From: Isochrysis galbana
Lineage: Eukaryota > Haptophyta > Isochrysidales > Isochrysidaceae
Direction: 5' to 3'
Assembly (NCBI GenBank): GCA_018136815.1
Contig: CM030934.1
Span: 1,086,979-1,150,978, forward strand
DNA length: 64,000 nt
Numbering within the stretch: the stretch's first letter is position 1; each line of letters begins with the position of its first letter. The position numbers were made by a program, and so were the translations under genes. Shown one piece after another: positions 42,049 through 52,500 of the stretch. The notes under the pieces are model-generated. The model made no database searches. It was given only the letters and a program-made list of their open reading frames with translations, and was not told the origin of the DNA.

Positions 42049-43276
42049 ATGCGCACCTCGCTCGAGCCGAGCGAGGCAACTGCGCTGCTCGCGCAGTCAG
42101 CTGCAGCGTCTCCGCAAGGCCGCAGCTGTGCAAGGGCAATGTGCGCGCGGCATGCCGAGGTAGCACGCCTCAGTGCAGCCGTGCTCATCCTGGGCCTCGG
42201 CCTCGGCCTCGGCCTTGGCCTGCCAGCAGGGAGCGCGGAACCCACCACCTCAGCCTGCCCGCCTGCCATCTCAACGTCCCTCTCAGCCATACTTGGCTGG
42301 ACCTATTTTGCGGCGTGGTCAGTGTCTTTCTACCCTCAGGCCATTCTAAATTGGGTACGCGGATCGGTCATCGGCTTCAGCTTCGACTTCGCACTCCTCA
42401 ACGTCATGGGCTATGCGTGCTATTCGCTGTACAATGTTGCCTTGCTCGCCTCGCCCTACGTGCGCGAGCAGTACGCGCGTGCCGCAGGTGGTGGATCACC
42501 TGCAGTTAAGGTCAACGACGCCCTCTTCTCGCTCCATGTACGGTGACCCTGGGCATGCGCACAAGTGCTGCCCACCCGCTTGTACTCTGCACTTACGCGT
42601 TCTCGCACATGTTTGTAGGCGGCTGCTATCTCACTCTTCACTCTATTGCAAATTGCATGGTATGAGCGAGGCGACCAGCGCTTCTCATGGCCGGCCAAGC
42701 TGGCCGCCACTAGCATTGCTGTGGCAGCTGGTGTTGGTGCTTTGCTAGCTGGAACCGTGTCAATCAAATGGGTGAGCTGGCTGCAGTACCTCAATGCCCT
42801 TGCACTTGTCAAGCTGGGAATCACCCTCTTCAAGTATATGCCACAGGTGCGCCTCCGCATCACAAGCTATGGTGGAGAGCTCTTGCCAGCATGAAGACGA
42901 GCGGGCGTGGTCAAGATCCGTGTGCAACCAAGCTCGTTTCCACTGAACCCCGCAGCTCTGGTTGAACTACTCGCGCCGCAGCACTGAGGGCTGGAACATC
43001 GACAATATTATCCTTGACTTCACCGGAGGCGCGCTCTCTCTGTCTCAGCTCGTGCTAGATGCGGCGTGCGCATCTGATTGGAGCAAGATCAGCGGTGACC
43101 CCGTCAAGTTTGGCCTTGGCCTCGTGTCCATGCTTTTTGATGTGCTCTTCATGATGCAGCACTTCATATGGTACCGTCCCATTGCCACCCCGTATCCGCC
43201 CCTCTTGCCAGCCTCGATGCATCCTCCTGAAACGTTCTCCACGCCACCACGGCCGCAAGCACAGAGAGCAACTTAG
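42049..43276 (+). CDS. Cystinosin-like lysosomal/vacuolar PQ-loop transporter, three exons
   Basis: Exons 42049-42537, 42619-42846 and 42956-43276 join in phase 0 across GT-AG introns of 81 and 109 bp to give 345 residues. A hydrophobic Gly/Leu stretch near residue 55 may be a signal anchor. The first PQ loop is GWTYFAAWSVSFYPQAILNW followed by SVIGFSFDFALLNVMGY, then NDALFSLH at the exon 1 end. Exon 2 encodes AWYERGDQRFSWPAKL and ends in FKYMPQ, the second PQ motif. Exon 3 continues NYSRRSTEGWNIDNIILDFT and DPVKFGLGLVSMLFDVLF. Order and spacing match cystinosin, the proton-coupled cystine exporter of lysosomes. The C-terminus ends in Pro-rich sequence with no obvious GYDQL-type sorting motif. 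Confidence 0.88.
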
Positions 43277-44242
43277 GGCTCTACATCTAGCGCACCTAGT
43301 GGGCAAGCGAAGCGGGAGGGAAGCTCCGAGTCTTTGGACCTTGCCATCAGTGATTGATGAGCCGAGTGTCGCACGGAGATTCATAGTGTGGAAACCAGCA
43401 ACGCCGATTCGCAATAGGAATTAGAACTTCATGATGGTAAGACTCGGGATGTTCCCGGATGTGCACGTTGCTCAGAGGGCCTTCGGTCTTGCCTTCAAGT
43501 CTTTCTGGCTAGCTTACGCTTGCTCGGCAAGGATCTTTTTTCCGTTGCGGTCTTTCCCAGACGAGCGAGCGTTTATTACCATTTCTTACCGTGGATTTTG
43601 TCGGATTTGGGGCGTGGGTTCTTGTGTGACTTGCCACTCTCCTGCGGCGCGTGTCGCCTGCGGCGCGTGTCGCCTGCGGCGCGTGTCGCCTGCGGCGCGT
43701 GTCGCCTGCGCGCGCCATGGCGCCCCCCGAGGGAACCCCGAGAGGGCCAGCGTGGGGCATTTCAAGGGGCAGGGGAGGCTGCGGCTGTGGGCTGTGCCCC
43801 TGCCCCCCCTGCCTCTCTCTTGCCCGCCCCGCCGGTCTCGGGAGCCGTCTTGGCTTCTCGTTCACTCTGTGGTTTTAACTCTTTACTGCCGGACCGAAGC
43901 ACCGAAATAGGTGCTTCACCACAGCTGTTTTGTACGGTGGCTCATCGGGGGGAGGGCTTTTACGAGAAATATTGGACTCAAAACACGAAACAACAAGCGA
44001 AGTGATTTTCGGCCGAGGCGTTGCTTCCCCTCCCGCCCCCCTTCCCCCCCCCCCCCCCCTCCCCTTGCGCGATGGCGCGGGGGATGATGGGGGACAGAGG
44101 TCGGGAGCACGGTGGTAAAATCGGCTCGTTGGCCACCTTCCCTCTTTCACTTTCACTGTTTCACGTTGAATTCGTTATAAAGCAAAGCACCGAAACAGGT
44201 GCTTCCGATTTTCACCTATTTTCGTCATAAGACCTGCCTAGA
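43277..44242. other. No gene recognised; small repeats
   Basis: About four tandem copies of a 16-bp unit (CCTGCGGCGCGTGTCG) occur at 43642-43706. Hairpins GAAGCACCGAAATAGGTGCTTC-like at about 43898-43919 and AAGCACCGAAACAGGTGCTT at about 44184-44203 bracket an unassigned C-rich segment and might be ends of a small element. No convincing gene. Confidence 0.4.
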
Positions 44243-44908
44243 TTATATATATGTGGGTGGTTGAGCCATCGCATTGTTGACGAATTGGGATGGCCCATAG
44301 GGCCTGAGGGCAATGAGGAAGGGGCGAAGCCGGCGGCAGGCGCGGCGAGGGAGACCACTTCGGAGGTGCTGACGGGCTGAAGCCACCGCCAGAAACGGAG
44401 CCCTGGCGTTCAAGCGACGGCGAAATTGAGCCGCGGCAGAGATCGTATCGGACATGCGCTGCGGGTTGGAATGGATCCACCTTAGGCCAGCGTTCGAGAG
44501 ATAGGTGCACGGCGCTGCACCCAAGCCATGAGGCACTCGGAGTGCACCACGTAGGCTCGATCCTCTGCACGCCGAGGACCGAGGAGGGTCTGGGGGAGGA
44601 GGCTCGGGGGGGAGGGGGGGAGGCACAGGACACGCTTGGTTGCCTTCTTCAGCCCCCCCCCCCCGCCCGGAGAGCCGAAGTCTACAGGTGGTGGCTGACT
44701 CCTCCTGCGATCCTCCCGACTGAGCACAGGCTTGGGGGAGAGGGCATTCCAAACCCATCTGGCTGCGCGCCGCACCACTCCCTCGCTTTGCACGCTGCTA
44801 CCTTCTTCCGAGGTGCTGGCCTCCCCGGAAGTACTGTCGCCGGCCGACTGCCTCTCCACAGCTGGGGACAGTAGGGAGGGTGTCTCCGCCGCCTCTGCCA
44901 GGCTGCCA
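44243..44908 (-). pseudogene. Unidentified gene, main part, split by a hAT insertion
   Basis: Minus-strand coding continues from the other side of the hAT nest. An ATG at 48835-48833 reads MDSQSQRPEGHG up to 48796, and if one copy of the 8-bp duplication is counted, the frame resumes at 44908 with SLAEAAETPSLLSPAVERQS and GSSVQSEGVVRRAARWVWNA. Further down are DRAYVVHSECLMAWVQRR (about 44500-44560) and, in another frame, MSDTISAAAQFRRRLNARAP to 44243, so one or more introns are likely. VHSECLMAW weakly resembles the helix of RING-CH fingers, but the flanking Cys pairs are not evident. Function unknown. The insertion lies 13 codons after the ATG. Confidence 0.5.
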
Positions 44909-45499
44909 TAAGGCTGTGAATATAGTAGCTTGGTACTATATTACCAAGGCTACCAACCCCGCACTGGAGCTACTACTATGTAACATAGTAGCACTCGAGC
45001 ACTACTACTATGTAACATAGTAGTAGTAGCAGTTTTGGCCTACTACCAGTACTAAGGGTAGTAGCGGAGGTCGGCGGAGCTCTGTCTTTCTTTGTCTCTG
45101 TCGTAGTCGTACGTATAGATCGGCGGCGTGTGTGTAATCTGCAGCACAAATTAGGTGTATATTTTTTACATACACATAGCGTGCGCTGGTTACTATGAAA
45201 ATGTCGATATGATATATGATTCTACACCACACAATCACACGCCGTCACATCTCGTACTACATACACACTTAGACATTTTGAGATAGGCCTCGCTCCCACC
45301 GCCGCTCTCCCTCGCCCTCGCCCTCGCCCTCTCCCTTGCCCTCCCTCTCCCTCTCCCTCTCTCTCGCTCCCCCTCTCGCTCCCCGCGGCTCGCGCTCCGC
45401 TCTCTTTCCCTCCTCCCCTCTCTCTTGCTCTCGCTCTCGCTGCGCGCTCTCGCTCTCGCTCTCGCTCCCACCGCCGCTCTCCCTCTTCCTCCCTCTCCC

Positions 45500-45645
45500 T
45501 CGCCCTCGCCCTCGCGCCCTCGTGCCCTCGCCCTCGCGCCCTCGTGCCCTCGCCCTCGCGCCCTCGTGCCCTCGCCCTCGCGCCCTCGTGCCCTCGCCCT
45601 CGCGCCCTCGTGCCCTCGCCCTCGCGCCCTCGTGCCCTCGCCCTC
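45500..45645. repeat. 22-bp minisatellite, about six copies
   Basis: The unit CTCGCCCTCGCGCCCTCGTG plus two bases repeats with a strict 22-bp period between flanking CCCTCT/CCCTCG simple repeats. It lies in the left arm of the outer hAT element. Confidence 0.8.
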
Positions 45646-45763
45646 TCCCTCTCCCTCTCCCTCGCCCTCGCCCTCTCCCTCTCCCTCTCTCTCGCTCCCC
45701 CTCTCGCTACTCGCTACCCCTCTCCCCCGCGCTCACGCCACCCACCACAGAGCCACTTGCCAA

Positions 45764-47603
45764 TAAGACTGTGAATAGGTTTGATTCAGAGCTATGATGT
45801 TAGAACCTAATAGTCCACTTCAGCTAACATCATAGATAGTAATAGTGTCGGCAGCTAACATCATAGATAGTAATAGCGTCCTCCCTCAACCTATTATTCT
45901 TATTATCAGTATTATGTAGATAATAGGGGGTGTCAAAAAACTTTTTTCAAAAAACAAAAAAGTCGCAGCACGCAGCACCTAGGCCCAGGTCAGGATTTCG
46001 GAAATTTTTTTCAAAATTTGGAGGTGGGTTTACTCACAGATTTCGGGGCGAAATTTCGCAAAATTTGGGGGGCTCCTGCAGCGCCCTCGCAAAATTTGGG
46101 GGTTCCTGGAGCCCCCCCCCCCCCCCCATCACTCCCATCACCCCATCCCCCATATCCATATCCTAACTTAGGGGAAGGGGGGCTCCTATACCCAGGGAGA
46201 AGGGCGGGGGGCGGGGGGGGGGGTAGTAAGTAGTAAGGGCGGGAGGCGGGAGAGAGAGGGGAGAGGGTAGGGTAGTAAGAGTAAAGAAAGGGCGGGATAG
46301 GGGGGTAAGAAAGGGCGGGAGAGGAGGGGTAGTAAAGGCGGGAGAGGGGGGGGGGAGCCGCGGGGGCGGCGGAGAGAAGAGAGCGAGAGAGCGCGAGCGC
46401 GATCCGCAGACCGCAGACCGCAGACCATCATGTTTGGAGATGGACAAATGAGTGCCTTGGCCGATCAGATTCAATGTGGGTTGATGTTGCGGTATAATCA
46501 CACCCCGGTGACCTTGAGTAAGGAGTGAGTAAAACGTTAGTAGAGTACATGTGTGATGTGTGTCATTGTGCAAGTACTTTAATAATTAACGTTGCGCAAA
46601 CGAGAGTCAATGAGTGTCAATCCTCGCTCTATCTAGGTGAAACATTCATGTAGCCAAATACAGATAGCAGCGGCGGCGGGGCTATATATATGAAATATGC
46701 TATATGGCTATGTATAGGTAGCTAGGTCAGGCTAGCGCGGGAGCGCGGGAGCGCTCGCGCCTCGCAAAATATTTGCGAAATTTGGGGCAGTGAACGCGAA
46801 ATCCGAGCGAAATATCCGAAGAAATTTGGGCGGGTTTCAAACGAAATTCTGACCTGGCCCTAGCAGCACCCGATACCGATACCATATACAATACAACACA
46901 CTTTGTAGTTTGTAGGTGTCTTCTGATGTGTGTATGTGTCTAGCTAGATGTCGGTTCGGTGGGTCGGTCGTTCAGCGTCGTTCAGCGTCGTTCAGCCGCG
47001 TTCCACGTTTCACGTTTCACGCTCTACTTTTCTTTTTCTTTAATTCCAATTCCTTCTTTCCTTCTTCTTTTATTCTCTTGTTCCTCCTCCTCCCTTTCAA
47101 AGCCCTTTCCCTTTCCTCTCTTCCCGCCTACCCATTGTCCGTTCAATATTTATAAAAGAGACCTCTCTTCTCCATCTCCATCTCCACCGACGTTTTTCCC
47201 GTCCCCCTCCCCCCCTTGCTTGGCTCGACAACTCGACAGCCGACGGCAGCACAGAGTACAGAGTACAGCCCGATGACCCGATGCCGAGCAAGAAGGGTGG
47301 TGCCGAGGATCTCCTCCAAGAGGTGGACCTTATCGTGGCCAAGCGGCTAGGGCTAGTTTGTCCAAGGGGCAAGCAGGAAGCAGGAAGCAGGGGAGTCGCA
47401 ATACTTATTGGTCCGATGGCAAGCAGGATTCGCCGCCGCCATTATCCATTATCCATTATCTATGGTATTAATATATTTGAGGCCCGCAACTAATATCATA
47501 GATAGTAATAGTGCTCAAGAGCTATTACTATCTATGATGATAATCCTAATAGCCTCAACATTGCCTATTATCTAGATATTAGGCTAATATATTCACAGTC
47601 TTA
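45764..47603. mobile_element. hAT element nested in the outer hAT
   Basis: Terminal repeats TAAGACTGTGAATA at 45764 and TATTCACAGTCTTA ending at 47603 differ from those of the outer element by one base. The 8-mer CTTGCCAA at 45756-45763 recurs at 47612-47619, separated from the right terminus by an extra CTTGCTTA. Subterminal AACATCATAGATAGTAATAG repeats lie on both sides in opposite orientation. Near the right end a TATA-like TATTTATAAAAGAG (47148) is followed by a short frame MPSKKGGAEDLLQEVDLIVA from 47281, possibly a promoter and first-exon remnant. Confidence 0.8.
45980..46862. mobile_element. Innermost hAT-type element, 883 bp
   Basis: TAGGCCCAGGTCAGGATTTC at 45980 and, inverted, GAAATTCTGACCTGGCCCTA ending at 46862 match at 18 of 20 positions. 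The 8-bp duplication GCAGCACC at 45972-45979 and 46863-46870 is exact. It sits inside the element at 45764-47603. Internally it has AAATTTGGGG/AAATTTCGC repeats and G/A-rich tracts, with no protein. Confidence 0.85.
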
Positions 47604-47812
47604 CTTGCTTACTTGCCAAAAGGCCCCCCCGGTATACCTTTGTTTGGTACTATATTAACTACAGTACTATAGTACCAAAGAGCCCGAAATGCACTACTAC
47701 TATGTAACATAGTAGCACCGGTGCGCTACTACTATGTAACATAGTAGCAATTTTCTACTATCCACTACTAGGTTCGACTATAGTCTATAGTAGACCAAAT
47801 CTCAACCTATTC

Positions 47813-48778
47813 TAGGGGTAGGCAGGAATATGTAGAAAAAAGTGCCCAAATATGTTTCAAAAATATGCCGTTTGTATGTGAGGCGCTAGCCCAAATATGT
47901 CGAAAATATGCAGATATGTCGCCGCTGTACGAGCTGTGCGTGTACGCGCGTACGCGCGGCGGCATTAGAATTTTTTTTCAAAAGTTCCGCTACTTGTACG
48001 GCGCGATGCTACTCCCTACTACCCGTCCTTATCTACCGTCAACCCCTTTTGTCCCCCTCCCTAGTTCCCTCACTCAAAGCGGAGTCTCTGGGTTCGGGGT
48101 TCGGGGAGGTCGTGCGTCGTGCGCGCGCTGCTTCTGCTTCGACCAGGGGCTGGAAAAACATTCTTGAAGGTTCATTCAGGATTCAGGTTCGGGCTACTAT
48201 ACTGCTAGCTACGGGGTCCCATCGCACTCACGGTGCTGCTTCTCGCCATCGCCTAACTAAATAAACCCCGCTCTCTCACCCCCTTAATACTCGCTATACC
48301 CCCCTCCCCCCTCAAGGCTCAAGGGGCATCGACTCCAACTACCGGATTAGGGAGCGGGCGGACGGCGACGAGCTCGTGAGCAAGCTGCTCGCCGCGGCGT
48401 TTGAGGCGATGGTGCCGGCGACGCAGAACCACGCGGCCGCGCGCGAGGGCGGACCCGAGCGGCCGTAGGGGCGGTGAGGGGAGCAAGGAGCAGGGGCAAG
48501 CTGGCCAGCCTCGCTTCGCCCCCAACACCTGGCATCTGGCATCGCTCTGCCTCGCTCGTTCTCCTCGTTCTTGTCTCCTCTCTCGTACTCCCCCCACCCC
48601 ACGCCCCTGCCCCCCTGCGCGCGCTCGCGCCTCCCCGTCCCCGCCCCGCCCCGCCCAAATATGTTGGAGCCACCCGCCCCTGCCCGCCCAAATATGTAGC
48701 AAATATGTCGACATATTTATTTCGCGAAATCGTACCCAAATATGTTTTACGATATGTTGATATTCCTGCCTAGCCCTA
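47813..48778. mobile_element. hAT-type element of another family, 966 bp
   Basis: TAGGGGTAGGCAGGAATAT at 47813 and the inverted ATATTCCTGCCTAGCCCTA ending at 48778 match at 18 of 19 positions. The exact 8-bp duplication ACCTATTC flanks it at 47805-47812 and 48779-48786, within the right arm of the outer hAT. Many CCCAAATATG and AATATGT motifs lie near both ends, which are likely transposase-binding repeats. It carries a probable captured exon at 48326-48467. Confidence 0.88.
48326..48467 (+). pseudogene. Probable captured host exon inside a hAT element
   Basis: The frame GIDSNYRIRERADGDELVSK followed by LLAAAFEAMVPATQNHAAAR ends at a TAG (48465-48467). Its amino-acid makeup is that of a folded, helical C-terminus, unlike the surrounding repeat DNA, and no transposase motif is present. 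A CAAGG just upstream leaves room for an acceptor. I do not recognise the parent gene. DNA transposons that carry host exon pieces are known (Pack-type elements). Confidence 0.4.
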
Positions 48779-48803
48779 ACCTATTCACAGCCTTAGGCTG
48801 CCA

Positions 48804-49511
48804 TGGCCCTCTGGCCTCTGGCTCTGGCTGTCCATCCCCTTCTGCGATGGGCCGGCCCCTCCCTCCAGACACCCTCTGCGCTCATTGCCACGGTCCCGCG
48901 AAACGGAGGAGAAATTTTATACCGGGGGTGGGCCCGCTCATCCGCGGACCACCTTAAACGCTCGACTGGCCAGAGAGTTCGCTGGAAGTGAAAGAACCCG
49001 AGTGCTCATCAGCCCCTTCGTTTTTTTTTTGGGGGGGGGGGCAATGATGGCGGTGGTCGCCGCCTCCGCTTCCACTCCACTTCCCCCCCGCCCCCCCCCC
49101 CCCCCTCGCGCGGCTTCCTCCCTCGCCTCCTCTCATTCTCTCCCACATTCTTCTCGGAAAATCTGGTCAATATTTGTAATATCGTCCTGGTCCGTCTCTC
49201 GCTCGCTCGCAATTTTTGCTCTCGCTCTCGCTCCTGTTCCAAAAAATAGTTCACTACTATAGAATTCACATTTAAGGTATTCCATTGTCTACCTGACTTC
49301 TCTCCCTGTGTCCTTTCCTCCTGTCCTCCTAGTTCTCTCTCTTTCTCTCGCGTCCCTTCCTCTCTCACTGCGGTTCTTGCGTGGGAAAGGTCCGGGCGGC
49401 GGCGGCTCGCGCATAGCGGCTCTCCCGGCCTCCCTCTCTCCCTCTCCCCCTCCCTCTCCCTCTTTCTCTGGCGGAAGAGTCGGGTGGCCGTGTGGCCGAG
49501 GGGGTGCGCAG
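48804..49511. other. 5' end of the split gene and unassigned DNA
   Basis: 48796-48835 (minus) holds the start codon side of the gene broken by the hAT nest. The remaining sequence up to the RSH start, including G/C homopolymers near 49030-49105, shows no gene. It is the region between two divergently oriented genes and should contain both promoters, but I see no clear motif. Confidence 0.4.
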
Positions 49512-52500
49512 ATGGCGTGCCTCCTCCACGCGTGCGCCCTCGCTCTCGCGCCAGCCCGGCTAGCTGTGATGCGAGGCTCGCAATGTGCGGCCGAGATGGC
49601 GCTCCGCTGGGGCGGCAGAGAACCGCAGATAGGGCAGCCTGCGGGTGCACCTTCGCTGATGGAGCTCAGCGTGAGCTATGGGTGGTGCCTCTCCGACCTC
49701 GAGCTCGCCGAGATGCAGGAATACCAGGTGTGTCGCGCCCGACCAATCCGGCCATAGCGCGAGCGCTCAGCCGACCGTCAATCATGTTGCCGTAGGACTC
49801 CCTTACGAATGCGACGCGTGATTATATGACTGAAACAGAGCTGGAGCAGCTGCGCTCGACACTTGAGGTGAGCCCCGCTACCTTGGGATGTCACCCGCAT
49901 TCGACAGCACGTCGGGGCGCGGAGCAGCTTCTGACGGCTGCTGCCACCCACATTCTGTCCCAGATCGCCTATCAGTCGCGCTCTTGGTCGGTCTCCGCGC
50001 GCTCCGAGGCGCGGCTCAAACACGCGGTCGCGGTCGCACGGGTATTGGCCGAGCTGCGGATGGAGGTCTCCGCCGTGTCCGCCGCACTCCTTGCTGGCGT
50101 TTGCGAGGACGCTGGCATCACATATACGCAGATTGAGTCGAGGTGTTTGATGTGTCCCACCACGTGTACTGCCCTCATCGCGGCCGAATTGAGCGCGATG
50201 GCCGCGACCAGCGAGGTTTTCCGCGTCGCTCGCTGACGCATGACGCGTCACCGCCCCATATACAGGTTGGGCCCAACAGTGGCGAATGCGGTCCGGGACA
50301 TGTCCAATGTGTGGCGCATCTCTCAGCTACTGCGCTCACGCGTAGGGGATCAGATGGATGGTGACACGGATCGCGAGGGAGGGGCTGGGCCGTCGGACAC
50401 CCACGATGAGTCGACGGGAAGAGGAGGCGAGTGGGGGACAGGCAGCATCGAGCCTGGGATAGAGGGCGTGTGGACCCGCAAGCCCACTGAGAAGATCACC
50501 GGCGAGGTGGCAACGGATGAAGCCGCTGGTGCACTTGATACCGACGACCCCGAGGGTTTGTCCACGGATCCAGACGAGACGGAGCGCCGGTGCCAAATGA
50601 TGCTGGCGGGCTGCGACGACTGGAGGGGCGTCGTGCTCTCACTCGCCTCTCGCCTGGTCTCAATGCGTGAATTGAGAGAGTTCGAGAAGCAGCGGCTGCG
50701 CTCACTGAGTTGCGGGACATCTGACACTAGTAGCGGAGGCGACGTGGAACGGCACGTTGACGAGCTCGTTGAGCATGAACAAAGGGAGGTGGAGGAGGCC
50801 TTGGTTGATGAATACGATGGCAAGGCTGCGGCGGCTTTCGCCGCGCAAACGCTGCATGTTTTTGTCCCAATTGCTCACCGGCTGGGCATGTGGTTCTTCA
50901 AGACGGAGCTCGAGGAGCTGTGCTTTGCCACTATCCAACCGCTCGCCTTCAAGAACCTTTCCGATTCGCTTCGAACTGTCCGTGCAGGTTTTTACGCCCT
51001 CGAGGCCATATCCCATGCCCCCGGCCGTTTGCGGAGCAACGAAGGGCAGCTTGAGTCTTGTGCGGTGCAGCGGCTGCTCGCGCTAGGCTCACTTACAACG
51101 CCCTGGTGCCCTCCTTCCTTTGAATTACGCAGAACATTCAGGCGTGCTTGAGGCCGCCGCCGATGAGATTCGCATGGCGTTGCGCGCCGATCGCATTCTT
51201 TGCAAGCACGCTGAGCAGATTCGGGTGCAGGTGAGCTCGAGGGCACCTCGCGCCTCTGGGTCGAGAGCGCGCCACACTGCGCCTCCAACCCTTCCCCCAC
51301 CCCCCTCCCCCAACCCCTCATCGGAGGACCCTCTTCCTCCCCCTTCCCCGACCCCTCATCGGAGGAACCCACACGTACCTACACGCTTTCCTGTGCGCCC
51401 CATCTTGGTCACTGGCCGAGTAGACGACGCCATTATTGCTCACGCAGGCTCGCATGAAGACGGCCTACTCCGCTTGGTCGAAGATGCGGCGCAAGGGCAT
51501 CACCCTGAATGATTTACACGATGTGCTAGGGCTTCGCATCATCTTCAAGCCGACCGCTGCAGGCCGCCTCCCCGCGCCGCATCACTGGCAGCGGCAGGCC
51601 ATCCTGAGCTATCGCGCCCTCGAGGTGGTGCATGGGCTTTATCCGCCGCTGCCTGGACGGAGGATCAAGGACTACATCGCATGCCCAAAACAGAATGGGT
51701 ATCAGTCGTTGCACTCATCTGTACGCCTGGGAGAGCTTCGCGCAGAGGTCCAAGTACGGACTGCCGAAATGCACCGTTACGCAGAATATGGCAAGGCAAG
51801 CCACTGGCTATACAAGTCAGAAGAATCGGATGGCCTTGATGACTGGTACGCACTGGCGGAACGCACGCGCCGCATGCTGCCACGAGACACTGCGCTAAGA
51901 GTCAACTTGCCGTCCAACTGTGGCAAGCTCCCTTCGGCTAGTAGCGACTTCGCTGCGAACCAATGGCCTTCCGATGAAAACAGAGCACGGCCACGTGCCG
52001 CCCGGGATGCGTCAACGGATCGGGTCGAGGGGGGTAAACCCTCGACGCGCCAAATCGACAGCACACCAGCGGGTTTCTCACTCCTCGAGAGCCTACGCAT
52101 ATCGCTGCGCGAGCGACGCGTCTATGCCCTAGTCCGGGACTCACGCGCGGGCGCACAAGGAGGAGGACCACAAGTCCTGGCGCTCAAGGCTGGAGCTAGA
52201 CTCGAGGATGCGCTCGCTGAGATGCGATCGCGGGGTAGCGAGGAGACAGTCGAGGACCTTGCCACTGCCACTGTTAACGGTCGTCAGGTCAGGCCCGACT
52301 ATCGCATCCGTCATGGTGATCTACTTACCCTTGTCCCAAGTGCTGCACTCAATTCTGCTGCATGGCTCGGGCGGCGGGCATACCGGGCGGCGAGCGAGAG
52401 CAGGGGCGATACAACTAGTGCTGGGCCGCCGGTGCCCTGGCCGTGGTCGTTGATTGACGAGGGCAGCGAATGGTACACTGAGGCGGAGCTTAAGCACGGA

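Larger units (their letters stand above)
44909..48795. mobile_element. Outer non-autonomous hAT element hosting three further insertions
   Basis: Perfect 14-bp terminal inverted repeats (TAAGGCTGTGAATA at 44909 and its complement ending at 48795) are flanked by the identical 8-bp duplication GGCTGCCA at 44901-44908 and 48796-48803, the hAT signature. Its own sequence is 44909-45763, about 47620-47812 and 48779-48795, roughly 1.1 kb, with CTACTACTATGTAACATAGT palindromes near both ends. The rest is younger insertions. It encodes no transposase. The chromodomain-hAT enzyme at 16215-18641 is a candidate source of the activity because a matching terminus lies near it at 19284. Confidence 0.88.

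Noticed and set aside
45336-45797. Pro/Ser/Leu/Arg repeat proteins in the CCCTCG-rich region.
   Set aside because: They are translations of a minisatellite inside a hAT element, open in all three frames because of the repeat.
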